Shown: positions 21,273-30,475 of the stretch, one piece after another
Position numbering within the stretch: position 1 is the first letter of the stretch
How the letters are laid out: every line of letters starts with the position of its first letter
Origin: Ochrobactrum sp. CM-21-5
Lineage (GTDB): Bacteria > Pseudomonadota > Alphaproteobacteria > Rhizobiales > Rhizobiaceae
DNA: 64,000 bases
Direction: 5' to 3'
Assembly: GCF_014253075.1 (NCBI RefSeq)
Contig: NZ_JACLZJ010000002.1
Coordinates: 496,001 to 560,000 of the forward strand
Made by a program: the position numbers and the translations under genes
Notes under the pieces: generated by a model
Databases searched by the model: none
The model's input: only the letters and a program-made list of their open reading frames with translations
Told to the model about the DNA's origin: nothing

Positions 21273-21953
21273 GTGCCCAATTGGCTTCAACTTATGGCGG
21301 AATCCCTGCCCACCCTGCTCTGGGCCGGATTGCAGTTCACCATTCCTTTGACAATTCTTTCTTTCATTTTCGGGCTGTCGCTGGGTCTAATCACGGCATT
21401 GGTGCGCCTGTTCGCACCGATCTGGGTGTCGTCCATCGCCCGGTTCTATGTCTGGATATTCCGCGGTACACCGATGCTCGTACAGCTGTTCGTCATCTTT
21501 TACGGACTACCCAGCGCCGGCATTTATCTCGACGCATTCTCCGCTGCCGTCATTGGCTTTTCGCTGAATGTCGGCGCCTATAGTTCGGAAGTCATTCGTG
21601 CGGTCATCTCATCGGTGCCGAAGGGGCAATGGGAAGCGGCTTATTCCATCGGCATGAGCTGGTCGCAGGCACTCAGGCGCACGGTTCTGCCGCAGGCCAG
21701 CCGAACCGCCGTACCGCCACTTTCAAACACGTTCATATCACTGGTGAAAGACACCTCGCTTGCAGCCGCGATCACCGTGCCGGAGCTTTTCCAGTCGGCG
21801 CAACGTATCGTGGCCACCACCTATGAACCGCTGATCCTCTATATCGAAGCAGCACTCATCTATCTGGCACTGAGCACGATCCTGTCGCAGCTTCAGGTGC
21901 GGCTGGAACGACGCTTCGGGCGCTATGGCGGAACGCTGGAGACAAACGCATGA
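21273..21953 (+). CDS. tcyL: Cystine-type amino acid ABC transporter permease
   Basis: 226-aa HisMQ-type permease: TLLWAGLQFTIPLTILSFIF, then FYVWIFRGTPMLVQLFVIFY and an EAA loop EAAYSIGMSWSQALRRTVLP. Start is GTG 21273 after AGGGAACAGGA; ATG 21294 is possible. Its last codon overlaps the ATPase start by 4 bp. It functions with the upstream binding protein and downstream ATPase. Confidence 0.8.
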   Translation: MPNWLQLMAESLPTLLWAGLQFTIPLTILSFIFGLSLGLITALVRLFAPIWVSSIARFYVWIFRGTPMLVQLFVIFYGLPSAGIYLDAFSAAVIGFSLNVGAYSSEVIRAVISSVPKGQWEAAYSIGMSWSQALRRTVLPQASRTAVPPLSNTFISLVKDTSLAAAITVPELFQSAQRIVATTYEPLILYIEAALIYLALSTILSQLQVRLERRFGRYGGTLETNA

Positions 21954-22711
21954 TTGAGCTTCAACATATCGTAAAGCGTTTCGATGACGCAGTGATTCTC
22001 AACGATATCAACGTCAAGATTGCCGAAGGTACTGTCACGGCGCTTGTAGGCCCTTCGGGCGGCGGCAAAAGCACGCTGCTGCGCTGCATAAACCTGCTGG
22101 AAGTGCCGACATCCGGTACGCTGGTGCTCGGCGGGCAAAGCCTGTCATTCGAGCCGGACCGCAAGCCAAGCTGGCAGGCGATCCAGTCCATTCGCCGCCA
22201 GACCGGCATGGTATTCCAGAACTTCCAGCTTTTTCCGCACCAGACAGCCATTCAGAATGTCATGGAGGGCCTTGTCACGGTTCTCAAATGGCCGAAGGAA
22301 AAGGCCACGACCCGCGCAATGGAGTTGCTGACGAAAGTCGGCATGGCGCACAAGGCGGATGCCTGGCCCTCCACGCTTTCCGGCGGGCAGCAGCAGCGCA
22401 TCGCCATTGCGCGGGCGCTCGCCCCCTCGCCGCGCGTGCTTTTGTGCGACGAACCAACCTCGGCGCTGGACCCGGAACTGGCTTCGGAAGTCGTGGATGT
22501 CCTGAGCAAGCTCGCGCAAGAAGGCACCACCATGGTCATTGCCACGCATGACCTGCGCCTCGCCTCGAAGATTGCGGAGAATGTGGTCTTCCTCGAGTCT
22601 GGCAATGTGGTCGAAACCGGGTCGGCGCAGGATGTTTTCTCGCGCCCTTCCCGCGAACGGACCAAACAATTCGTCGCGACCATCAACGCGGCCCATACTT
22701 ACGATATCTGA
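21950..22711 (+). CDS. tcyN: Cystine-type amino acid ABC transporter ATPase
   Basis: 253-aa ATPase of the GlnQ/HisP group: Walker A GPSGGGKST, signature LSGGQQQRIAIARAL, Walker B VLLCDEPTSALDPE, switch His in VIATHDLRLA. ATG overlaps the permease stop (ATGA). It completes the transporter; no convincing terminator follows. Confidence 0.82.
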   Translation: MIELQHIVKRFDDAVILNDINVKIAEGTVTALVGPSGGGKSTLLRCINLLEVPTSGTLVLGGQSLSFEPDRKPSWQAIQSIRRQTGMVFQNFQLFPHQTAIQNVMEGLVTVLKWPKEKATTRAMELLTKVGMAHKADAWPSTLSGGQQQRIAIARALAPSPRVLLCDEPTSALDPELASEVVDVLSKLAQEGTTMVIATHDLRLASKIAENVVFLESGNVVETGSAQDVFSRPSRERTKQFVATINAAHTYDI

Positions 22712-22816
22712 CCCGCATTCAGTGAGGGCGCGTCGCATTTGACCATATCCATACGACGTTCTTTAACCATTTATTTTTGCTGCATTTATGCGCCGTCAAA
22801 TATTTAACGGCGATTT

Positions 22817-22843
22817 AGGGCTTTCGCCACCAGCGAAAGCCCT
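22817..22843 (+). other. Perfect 11-bp stem-loop in the tcyN-ppx spacer
   Basis: AGGGCTTTCGC pairs with GCGAAAGCCCT around loop CACCA. No T-run on either side, 105 bp after tcyN and 137 bp before the Ppx gene. The rest of the 269-bp spacer shows no other feature. It may be an mRNA leader structure. Confidence 0.45.
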
Positions 22844-22980
22844 CGCACGCCGATGTTTCAAAATCCATAGGTGCTTTCAAAATATTCCAACGGCTGTTCA
22901 CAGCCTGCCCCTTGGTAAAACAGAAAACCACTGTTACATTATGCACAACGTGAAAATTAAAGCGCCTTGCTTGCGTCCTC

Positions 22981-24546
22981 ATGGGTTCGCGCGGCGCCAA
23001 AAGGACCAGAATCTTGAAAAACCCCGAAGAGCGACCTGCGGAACAGGCGCATCAAGGGGCGTCCGGCGGACAAACGGGCACTGTTCAAGCCCGGAATCCG
23101 TCCCAGAACGGCAAGCGCAATTCGCGCAAGGAAGCCGTCGCGGAAGTCGGCAATGCGCGCAACGCATCCGATTCAGGGCGTCCAAAAGCGCAAAATGACG
23201 TGGAAGACAAAGGCTCGAAGAGCCAGCGCAAACGTGCGCGCCGGCGCAGCCGCGGAAAAGCTGCGCACCGGCTGGAGGCGTCTGTGCAAAAACCGCCGGC
23301 TGCCGAAGCAATCACCGCCGAGGCAAAGTCTTCCGGAAAAATTTCGAATCGCCGCCGACGCGCCCGCAAGAAAAAGCAGGCGCGCCAACAGGGCGATCAG
23401 GTTGTCCGCGCGACAGATAATGCAGCGAAGATGTCCCATGACGCACCGCGTCGCGAAGGCCACCAGCCAACGTCCAGTCAGGCAAAGCGCAAGAACGGCG
23501 CGGCGGCAACGTCACGTCCGGCCTATGGCGGCGAAGCACCGCTCTATGCCGCGCTCGACCTTGGCACCAACAATTGCCGCCTGCTTATCGCCTCGCCCAC
23601 GCGTCCGGGACAGTTCCGCGTTGTGGATGCGTTTTCGCGCATCGTGCGTCTTGGCGAAGGCCTGAGTGCGACAGGAAAGCTCAGCGACAGCGCGATGCAG
23701 CGCGCTATCGATGCCCTGAAGATCTGCCGCGACAAGCTCAACGGCCGGAAAATCCGCCGCGCACGTCTAATCGCCACAGAAGCTTGCCGTTCGGCATCGA
23801 ACGGCGAAGCGTTTCTGGCGCGCGTCCACGAGGAAACCGGACTGGATTTGGAGATCGTTGATCGCCAAACTGAAGCGCGCCTTGCCGTTTCAGGCTGCGG
23901 AACGCTGGTCGCCCGTGAAACCGATGCCATCGTTCTGTTCGATATTGGCGGCGGGTCGTCGGAAATCGCGTTGATCGATGTTTCGCAGCGGCGTTCTCCG
24001 CGTTTGGCCGAACACATTACCGCTTGGACGTCGCTGCCTGTGGGCGTGGTCACCCTCGCCGAACGTTTCGGTGGGAGGCATGTCACTGCGGAAAGCTTCG
24101 AGGCGATGGTAGGTCACGTGACCGAACTTCTGTCCGGCTTTGCCGAACGTCACTGCCTCGGCAATCTCGCCACCAGCCCGCGTTTCCATCTTCTGGGCAC
24201 ATCGGGCACGGTGACCACACTCGCTGGTATTCACCTTGGGCTTGAGCGCTATGACCGCCGCCGTGTTGACGGCATGTGGATGGGTGCCGATGATGTGACC
24301 CAGATGACCAGCCGTCTTTTGTCGTGGGACTTCGATGCTCGCGTGGCCAATCCTTGCATTGGCGCGGACAGAGCGGATCTGGTATTGGCAGGCTGCGCTA
24401 TTCTCGACGCCATACGGAAAGTGTGGCCAAGCGAAAAACTTCTCGTTGCCGATCGCGGCTTGCGCGAGGGCATTTTGACCGAACTGATGTCGCGCGACGG
24501 CGCATGGCGGCACAACCGCGCACCGGGCGCTAGAAACAGGCATTGA
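22981..24546 (+). CDS. Ppx/GppA-family phosphatase with long basic N-terminal extension
   Basis: 521 aa. Residues ~186-505 form the ASKHA-fold exopolyphosphatase/guanosine pentaphosphatase domain: [15 protein letters not shown], then [14 protein letters not shown] and the [18 protein letters not shown] loop. The first ~175 residues are low-complexity and rich in Lys, Arg, Gln and Ser (for example [13 protein letters not shown] and [16 protein letters not shown]). Such a tail suggests binding to RNA or polyphosphate. Ppx/GppA enzymes hydrolyse polyphosphate or pppGpp; which one is not decidable here. It is followed after 2 bp by rlmE, an arrangement known in related alphaproteobacteria. Confidence 0.8.
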   Translation: MGSRGAKRTRILKNPEERPAEQAHQGASGGQTGTVQARNPSQNGKRNSRKEAVAEVGNARNASDSGRPKAQNDVEDKGSKSQRKRARRRSRGKAAHRLEASVQKPPAAEAITAEAKSSGKISNRRRRARKKKQARQQGDQVVRATDNAAKMSHDAPRREGHQPTSSQAKRKNGAAATSRPAYGGEAPLYAALDLGTNNCRLLIASPTRPGQFRVVDAFSRIVRLGEGLSATGKLSDSAMQRAIDALKICRDKLNGRKIRRARLIATEACRSASNGEAFLARVHEETGLDLEIVDRQTEARLAVSGCGTLVARETDAIVLFDIGGGSSEIALIDVSQRRSPRLAEHITAWTSLPVGVVTLAERFGGRHVTAESFEAMVGHVTELLSGFAERHCLGNLATSPRFHLLGTSGTVTTLAGIHLGLERYDRRRVDGMWMGADDVTQMTSRLLSWDFDARVANPCIGADRADLVLAGCAILDAIRKVWPSEKLLVADRGLREGILTELMSRDGAWRHNRAPGARNRH

Positions 24547-24548
24547 CG

Positions 24549-25271
24549 ATGAGCAAAGCAGGCGGAAACAAGGGCGGCACGAAAACAGGCGGTCGCGGCG
24601 GCGCGGGCAGCAGCAATCTGCATGTGCGTGTGAAAAAGAAAGCCGGCACGATCAAGGAATCGTCGCGCCGCTGGCTGGAGCGCCATCTGAACGATCCATA
24701 TGTGCACAAGTCCAGGGCAGATGGTTATCGCTCGCGTGCGGCCTATAAGCTGATTGAAATCAATGATCGCTATAACCTTCTCAAGAAGGGCCAGAAGATC
24801 ATCGATCTCGGCGCTGCACCCGGCGGCTGGTCGCAGATTGCGGCAAAAATCGTCGGTTCGACGGATGAAGATCCGCAAGTCGTCGGCATCGATTATCTTC
24901 ATGTCGATCCCCTGCCCGGGGTTATTTTGCTGGAAATGGATTTCCTTGACGACGAAGCGCCGCAAAAGCTGATGGAGGCGCTCGGTGACAAGCCCGACCT
25001 CGTCATTTCCGATATGGCAGCACCGACGACCGGGCATCGCCGTACGGACCATTTGCGCACCGTGCATCTTTGCGAGGTGGCAGCAGATTTCGCCGTGTCC
25101 GTTCTCAAGCCCGGCGGGCATTTCCTGACCAAGACCTTTCAGGGCGGCACGGAGACCGATCTGCTCGCGATGCTCAAGCAGAAGTTCCGCTCGGTGCATC
25201 ATGTCAAGCCGCCCGCATCACGGGCGGAATCCGTCGAGCTTTATTTGCTCGCCCGCGATTTCAAGGGCTGA
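24549..25271 (+). CDS. rlmE: 23S rRNA (uridine-2552-2'-O)-methyltransferase
   Basis: 240-aa FtsJ/RlmE enzyme that methylates U2552 of 23S rRNA using SAM. Visible are the SAM motif [14 protein letters not shown] and the K-D-K-E tetrad: Lys in SRAAYKLIE, Asp in VISDMAAP, Lys in FLTKTFQGG and Glu in [11 protein letters not shown] glycine/lysine-rich N-terminal tail (~35 aa) precedes the fold. ATG 24549 is used; TTG 24543 would overlap the upstream stop. It is cotranscribed with the Ppx/GppA gene. Confidence 0.92.
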   Translation: MSKAGGNKGGTKTGGRGGAGSSNLHVRVKKKAGTIKESSRRWLERHLNDPYVHKSRADGYRSRAAYKLIEINDRYNLLKKGQKIIDLGAAPGGWSQIAAKIVGSTDEDPQVVGIDYLHVDPLPGVILLEMDFLDDEAPQKLMEALGDKPDLVISDMAAPTTGHRRTDHLRTVHLCEVAADFAVSVLKPGGHFLTKTFQGGTETDLLAMLKQKFRSVHHVKPPASRAESVELYLLARDFKG

Positions 25272-25274
25272 TCT

Positions 25275-26711
25275 TTACTTGCCGACGGAAGAACCCGCTG
25301 CTCCCACGGCAGCGTGTTCATTGCTGCGGCGCTTTATAATGGTGGGCGCGGCCAGTTCCTTGCCTGCATCCGGTGCGAGACGAGCAAACCAGAAGAAAGC
25401 CCCAGCCGAAACGGCGGCAACGACAAAGAAGCCGACGTGGAAGTCGATTAGCGCCAACGGCGCGCCACGAAGTCCCGTGCTGATTTCCAGAATTCCACCG
25501 GCAAGCGCCACGCCGATGGCGATGGAGACCTGCTGGGCAACAGCAGTGAGCGGCGTCGCCTGACTGGTCTTCTCGTTGGGAATTTCTGCGAAAGCCAACG
25601 CATTGACGCCGGTAAAGAACAGCGATCGTGCAAAGCCGCCGATAAGCAGGAAGCCGATGATGATCCAATAGGGCGTCGCGGGCGTGAAAAAGCCGTTTAC
25701 AGCGATGAAGCCCGCCGAGATCAGCGAACCGAACATCAGGGTCCGGCGGAAACCGACACGGGCGAATATGCGCTTGGCTCCAAATTTCATAACGATGGCG
25801 CCGATTGCCGATACGAAGGTCATCATGCCCGACTGGAACGGCGTCAGTCCGAAGCCAAGCTGAAACATGAGCGGCAGCAGGAACGGGATTGCCCCGATGC
25901 CGAACCGAAAGATGCTGCCGCCGAGAACGGCTGAGCGAAAAACCTGATTGTCGAAAAGCCTCAGGTTCAAAAGCGGATCGGCGGTTCGCCTTGCGTACAT
26001 GATATAAAGCAGGGAACACACAAGGCCGACCGCCAGCGTGACGAAACCGATAATGGGTGGTAGCGCAGGCAGGCTCACCACCGACAGGCCAAACACCACG
26101 CCCGACATGGCCACACCGGAAAGCACGAAACCCGGCCAGTCCAGCCGTTTGAGGATACGCTCGTCATTATCCGGCAGGTAGTGTGTGGCAAACCAGATAC
26201 CGATGACACCGATCGGCACATTGATCAGGAAGATCCAGTGCCAGGTAAAATAGGTCGTGATGAACCCGCCCACCGGCGGACCCACGAGCGGGCCGACCAT
26301 CGCCGGTATTGTCAGCCACGCCATGGCGGAGACGAGTTCGCTTCTGGGGGTCGAACGGATGAGCACGAGGCGACCGACAGGCGTCATCATCGCGCCGCCC
26401 ATGCCCTGCAAAAAGCGGGCGATCACAAATGCGGCAAGGGAATTGGCAGCGGCACAGGCGAGCGAACCGACGACAAAAACAGCAATGGCCGCCCTGAAGA
26501 CATTCTTCGCGCCGAATCGATCCGCCATCCAGCCGCTGACGGGAATGAAAACGGCAAGTGCCACGAGATAGGCTGTCAGCGCCAACTTCAATGCAATGGG
26601 GCTGGAGCCAATATCCGCGGCAATTGCGGGAAGCGAAGTTGAAATAACATTCGAATCCATCTGCTCCATAAAGAGAGCAATTGCCAGCACAAGCGGAATA
26701 ATGCGGTTCAC
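25275..26711 (-). CDS. MFS transporter, DHA2 family (EmrB/QacA-like drug or metabolite efflux)
   Basis: 478 aa, many hydrophobic helices. It has the N-terminal motif MEQMDSNVISTSLPAIAADI (motif D1-like), the A-loop GWMADRFGAKNVF and motif C around GPLVGPPVGGFITTYFTWHW. This fits the 14-helix EmrB/QacA antiporters. Substrate is unknown and there is no EmrA partner. It converges with rlmE with only 3 bp between the stops. Confidence 0.82.
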   Translation of the reverse strand: MNRIIPLVLAIALFMEQMDSNVISTSLPAIAADIGSSPIALKLALTAYLVALAVFIPVSGWMADRFGAKNVFRAAIAVFVVGSLACAAANSLAAFVIARFLQGMGGAMMTPVGRLVLIRSTPRSELVSAMAWLTIPAMVGPLVGPPVGGFITTYFTWHWIFLINVPIGVIGIWFATHYLPDNDERILKRLDWPGFVLSGVAMSGVVFGLSVVSLPALPPIIGFVTLAVGLVCSLLYIMYARRTADPLLNLRLFDNQVFRSAVLGGSIFRFGIGAIPFLLPLMFQLGFGLTPFQSGMMTFVSAIGAIVMKFGAKRIFARVGFRRTLMFGSLISAGFIAVNGFFTPATPYWIIIGFLLIGGFARSLFFTGVNALAFAEIPNEKTSQATPLTAVAQQVSIAIGVALAGGILEISTGLRGAPLALIDFHVGFFVVAAVSAGAFFWFARLAPDAGKELAAPTIIKRRSNEHAAVGAAGSSVGK

Positions 26712-26956
26712 GGGTAAGCTTCCGTAATAAAAGTGGCCTCAGATTGCCGACAACACCTATGTAGTGCCTCTGCCGCTTTTTCCAGTCAACACCTTCTCAC
26801 AATGCGGTGACCTGCCCACGATATATCGTTAGCAATCATGCACATGGCCGTTGAGCGGCTATTGGCTTCGCGCGCCGGAACCTTGCCGGCAAAGCGGTGT
26901 TTTTCTCACGCCGGATTACAGTCATTCACATTTGTGTAAAGTGGGTTGCGCTCCTC

Positions 26957-26983
26957 GTAACAGGCTGTTACATTTCGTTACAG
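26957..26983. promoter_or_regulatory. Inverted plus direct GTTAC repeats upstream of the 33-aa protein gene
   Basis: GTAACAGGCTGTTAC is a 7-1-7 palindrome (26957-26971). GTTACA recurs 10 bp later (26967-26972 and 26977-26982). One-turn-spaced repeats suit a dimeric response regulator or TetR-type protein. The site is ~70 bp before the miniprotein start, within the 326-bp spacer from the MFS gene. The spacer also holds a GGGTGG/CCACCC hairpin at ~27004-27019, just before the ribosome-binding site. Confidence 0.4.
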
Positions 26984-27037
26984 TTTCACGAGGCTTCGGA
27001 TCGGGTGGGGGGCCACCCCGGTCCAAGGAGGTAGGAA

Positions 27038-27139
27038 ATGAACGATATTACAAGAACTGCGATCATCTACGGAATGATGATCATTTCGCTGAACACCGCA
27101 TTGGCGATCGGCCTTCTTGGGCTGGACTTCCTGCGCTGA
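27038..27139 (+). CDS. 33-aa predicted single-span membrane miniprotein
   Basis: ATG at 27038 preceded by a perfect AAGGAGG (27025-27031) at 6-bp spacing. The product begins MNDITRTAIIYGMMIISLNT and ends LLGLDFLR. Residues ~8-30 are almost entirely hydrophobic, which indicates one transmembrane helix. The gene has its own upstream repeat-rich region and a 15-bp-stem terminator 42 bp downstream, so it looks like an independent unit. Function unknown; single-span miniproteins often modulate membrane complexes. No homologue is recalled with certainty. Confidence 0.7.
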   Translation: MNDITRTAIIYGMMIISLNTALAIGLLGLDFLR

Positions 27140-27180
27140 CAGCGCCGCGATGAGTTTTCAATTGCCCTCCAGGCAAGTAT

Positions 27181-27215
27181 CAAAAGAGCGCTCCCAAACT
27201 GGGAGCGCTCTTTTG
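27181..27215. terminator. Strong bidirectional terminator
   Basis: CAAAAGAGCGCTCCC pairs perfectly with GGGAGCGCTCTTTTG around loop AAACT. T-runs occur on both strands. It serves the miniprotein gene on the plus strand and the sugar ABC operon, whose last gene ends at 27307, on the minus strand. Confidence 0.88.
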
Positions 27216-27306
27216 ATTCAATCTGTAACATTTCGCAGCCAACCATAATGATGCAGCTTCGCGCGCCGGCCATGATGCACGAACCTACAGCCGCGATATC
27301 GCTGCC

Positions 27307-28422
27307 TTACAGAATGCGCCCCTGGGTCTGCGGATCGAAGAAAACGGATTTATCCAGATTGAAGGCCAGCCGGGCCGACTGTCCCGCCACAATGCGAGCA
27401 TCTGCCCGCAAACGCGCAATGACATGCTTGCTGCCAAGACGCGTAACCGCGAATGTGTCCGAACCTGCCGGCTCCACCACGTCGATCTGGCAGTCTCCCT
27501 CCACAACGGAGCTCGCATTCCGGTCCGCCCCGTCCAGATCCGTCAGGGCCTCCGGGCGAATTCCAAAAACGATTTCCTTGCCCACATAGTCAGCAATGCT
27601 CTGCGGCGCATTCTTCAGCGGCAGTGTCAGAGGTTTTTCGTCAGCCCGGCTGAGTGCAATAGTATAGCCAACGCCGTTTTTCTCCACGGCCACGGGCAAC
27701 AGGTTCATCGCAGGCGAGCCCATGAAGTCAGCCACAAACATATTCGCTGGATTGTTGTAGATTTCGGCCGGTGTGCCGAACTGCTGAAGGATGCCATCCT
27801 TCAGTACCGCGATCTTTGTCGCGAGCGTCATCGCCTCGATCTGGTCGTGGGTCACATAAACGATGGTGGTCTTCATGCGGCTGTGGAGACGCTTGATCTC
27901 GGTACGCATATCCACGCGCAACTTAGCGTCGAGATTCGAAAGCGGCTCGTCAAAAAGAAAGACCTGTGGATTGCGCACAAGGGCACGCCCCATGGCGACA
28001 CGCTGGCGCTGACCACCGGAAAGCTGGCTCGGTTTGCGATCCAGCAGATGGCCGATTTGCAGCATATCTGCGACTTCGTGAATGGCCTTGTCCCGCTCGG
28101 CTTTCGGCACTTTACGGATTTCCATGCCAAAGGCGATGTTACCGGCCACTGTCATATTGGGATAAAGCGCGTAGGACTGGAATACCATCGCGATATCACG
28201 CTGCGAGGGATGCAGGCCGGAAACGGACCTGCCATTGATCGCAATATCGCCCGAAGTGATCGGCTCCAACCCCGCAATCGTGTTTAAAAGCGTGGACTTG
28301 CCGCAGCCCGACGGGCCGACCAGCACCAGAAAGCCGCCTTCCTCGATTTCGATATTGATGTCCTTGAGAACCTTGACGTTGCCATAGGACTTGTGGAGGT
28401 CGGTAATCTTCAGAAATGACAT
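27307..28422 (-). CDS. Sugar ABC transporter ATPase (UgpC/MsmX/MalK family)
   Basis: 371 aa from ATG 28422 (MSFLKITDLHKSYG). Walker A GPSGCGKST, Q-loop MVFQSYALYP, signature LSGGQRQRVAMGRAL and Walker B VFLFDEPLSNLD are present. The C-terminal ~130 residues form the MalK-type TOBE/regulatory domain (VFGIRPEAL). It lies last in the binding protein, permease, permease, ATPase order. An in-frame start 24 bp upstream would overlap the permease gene. Confidence 0.88.
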   Translation of the reverse strand: MSFLKITDLHKSYGNVKVLKDINIEIEEGGFLVLVGPSGCGKSTLLNTIAGLEPITSGDIAINGRSVSGLHPSQRDIAMVFQSYALYPNMTVAGNIAFGMEIRKVPKAERDKAIHEVADMLQIGHLLDRKPSQLSGGQRQRVAMGRALVRNPQVFLFDEPLSNLDAKLRVDMRTEIKRLHSRMKTTIVYVTHDQIEAMTLATKIAVLKDGILQQFGTPAEIYNNPANMFVADFMGSPAMNLLPVAVEKNGVGYTIALSRADEKPLTLPLKNAPQSIADYVGKEIVFGIRPEALTDLDGADRNASSVVEGDCQIDVVEPAGSDTFAVTRLGSKHVIARLRADARIVAGQSARLAFNLDKSVFFDPQTQGRIL

Positions 28423-28429
28423 TTGCAGC

Positions 28430-29311
28430 TTATCCCTTGACGGCACCGGACATCAGGCCACGCACGAAGTAGCGACCCGAAACGATATAGACGATCAGCG
28501 TCGGCAGAGCGGCCAGAATGGCGCCCGCGAAATGGACGTTGTATTCCTTGACGCCGGTGGAGGATGAAACGAGATTGTTGAGCGCCACGGTCATCGGCGT
28601 CGAATGCGCGCCGGAAAACGAGGCACCAAACAGGAAGTCGTTCCAGATATTGGTGAATTGCCAGATCACCGACACCACGATGATCGGACCAGACGAAGGC
28701 AGAAGAATCCGCCAGAAAATCTGGAGGAAACTTGCGCCGTCGATCTGCGCTGCGCGAACCAGTTCGGTCGGAAACGCTTCGTAATAGTTGCGGAAATACA
28801 GTGTTGTGAAACCAAGGCCGTAGACCACATGAACGAGGATCAGCCCCCATATGGTTCCAGCGATACCGAACATGCCTAGCACACGCGCCATCGGGATCAG
28901 AACGATCTGGAACGGGATGAAGCACGACAGCAACAGCAGGCCGAAGAAGATATTCGATCCGCGAAACCGCCATTTGGTCAACACATAGCCATTCAGGGCG
29001 CCGACGATGGTCGATATCGCGACAGCAGGCACGACCATCAGAATGGAGTTGATGAAAAACGGCTTGAGCCCGGTCGGCTGCACGCCGATCTGCGCCGTCG
29101 ACCAAGCCGCCAGCCATGGTTCGATGGTCCATTGCTGCGGCAGATTGAGCATGCCGCCCTGGCGGATCTCGTCAAGCGGCTTGAACGAATTGACCAGCAT
29201 CACGTAGAGCGGCAGCAGATAATAGAAGGCGAACAGCAGCAGCGCCGAATAGATCAGCACCCGCGTCAGCTTACCGCTGTTGATGGCGTTTTCCTGGGTC
29301 TGAGCGCTCAT
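28430..29311 (-). CDS. Sugar ABC transporter permease (MalG/GtsC-like)
   Basis: 293-aa inner-membrane permease of the CUT1 carbohydrate group. The EAA loop EAFPTELVRAAQIDGASFLQ is intact and about six hydrophobic helices are visible. Its start overlaps the other permease stop by 4 bp (ATGA). It works as a heterodimer with that permease. Confidence 0.87.
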   Translation of the reverse strand: MSAQTQENAINSGKLTRVLIYSALLLFAFYYLLPLYVMLVNSFKPLDEIRQGGMLNLPQQWTIEPWLAAWSTAQIGVQPTGLKPFFINSILMVVPAVAISTIVGALNGYVLTKWRFRGSNIFFGLLLLSCFIPFQIVLIPMARVLGMFGIAGTIWGLILVHVVYGLGFTTLYFRNYYEAFPTELVRAAQIDGASFLQIFWRILLPSSGPIIVVSVIWQFTNIWNDFLFGASFSGAHSTPMTVALNNLVSSSTGVKEYNVHFAGAILAALPTLIVYIVSGRYFVRGLMSGAVKG

Positions 29312-30189
29312 GACCGCGATCCTCCCCGAAGTTCCGAATAAAGATAGGGGATGATTATCGAAAATATCATCACCAGCATGATGATTGCCGACGACGCGCC
29401 GATGCCCATCTGGTTGCGGGTGAAGGTGTAGGAATACATGAAGGTAGCCGGCAGTTCGGTCGCCTGCCCCGGCCCGCCGCCGGTCAGCGCGATAACAAGG
29501 TCGTAGGCCTTGATCGCCAGATGCGCCAAAACCACGAAAGCCGACAGGAATACAGGACGCATCAGCGGAATGATGATGCGGCGATAGATCGTGGACGTCG
29601 ATGCACCGTCGATCTGCGCGGCCTTGATGATTTCATTATCCACGCCGCGCAGTCCCGCAAGAAACATCGCCATGACAAAGCCCGATGATTGCCAGACGGC
29701 AGCGATCACGAGGCAATAGATCGCCATCGTATTGCTTTTGATCCAGTTGAAGGAGAAGCTCTCCCATCCCCACAGATGCATCGTGTTTTCAAGGCCGATA
29801 CCCGGATCGAGAAACCACTTCCATGCCGTTCCTGTCACGATGAACGACAGCGCCATCGGGTACAGATAGATCGGGCGCAGAACGCCCTCGCCGCGGATTT
29901 TCTGATCGAGAAGGATGGCAAGAAACAGGCCGATGACTGAACAGATGACGATATAGAGCGAAGCAAAAATCGCCAGATTGGTGATCGCCCGCCACCAGTG
30001 CGGCAAGGCCCAGAGCTTTTCGTAATTGGCAAGCCCCACGAAACCGTATGAAGGCAGCATACGGCTGTTGGTCACCGAGAGCACGCCCGTATAAATGATG
30101 AACCCGTAGACGAAGACGAGAACAATCAGGAAGCTCGGAGCCAGGACAAGCTTCGGCACCAGTTCCTGCAATCGGCTGTTACGCTGCAT
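29308..30189 (-). CDS. Sugar ABC transporter permease (MalF/GtsB-like)
   Basis: 293 aa from ATG 30189 (MQRNSRLQELVPKLVLAPSF); a GTG 11 codons upstream is possible. CUT1 features: YLYPMALSFIVTGTAWKWFL and the EAA loop DNEIIKAAQIDGASTSTIYR. It is separated from the binding-protein gene by a terminator hairpin and about 240 bp, so permease expression is probably lower than that of the binding protein. Confidence 0.87.
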   Translation of the reverse strand: MQRNSRLQELVPKLVLAPSFLIVLVFVYGFIIYTGVLSVTNSRMLPSYGFVGLANYEKLWALPHWWRAITNLAIFASLYIVICSVIGLFLAILLDQKIRGEGVLRPIYLYPMALSFIVTGTAWKWFLDPGIGLENTMHLWGWESFSFNWIKSNTMAIYCLVIAAVWQSSGFVMAMFLAGLRGVDNEIIKAAQIDGASTSTIYRRIIIPLMRPVFLSAFVVLAHLAIKAYDLVIALTGGGPGQATELPATFMYSYTFTRNQMGIGASSAIIMLVMIFSIIIPYLYSELRGGSRS

Positions 30190-30431
30190 ATTCGCGCCAT
30201 CCTGTTTGCGCCGCCCGGACACTCCCGCCTGAATTCAACCGGGTCCCGGAACGATTGTTTCAGCGACATTGATGCGATGCCGGATGCGCTATCCGGGTGC
30301 ACAATGCACTTTATCTATCGACGCCCCCGCAACGTCCGATGGAACCATGCGGAAGGGCATCATGCAATTTTTGTTTTTGAATTCCAGCGTCACGGCACGC
30401 CCCAAAAAAAGGGGAATGATACGCCGGATAA

Positions 30432-30463
30432 AAATGCCCGGAAGAACCTGCTCCCGGGCATTT
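30432..30463 (-). terminator. Terminator/attenuator after the sugar-binding-protein gene
   Basis: On the minus strand AAATGCCCGG pairs with CCGGGCATTT around a 12-nt loop, followed by a T-run (TTTTTAT). It lies 12 bp after the binding-protein stop, well before the permease gene. Partial read-through is expected. The other ~230 bp of the spacer show only an A-run flanked by CCCC/GGGG. Confidence 0.8.
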
Positions 30464-30475
30464 CATCCCAAGCCG

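Noticed and set aside
22817..22843. Stem-loop as a terminator of the cystine transporter operon
   Set aside because: No T-run and over 100 bp from the stop; kept only as an unexplained structure.
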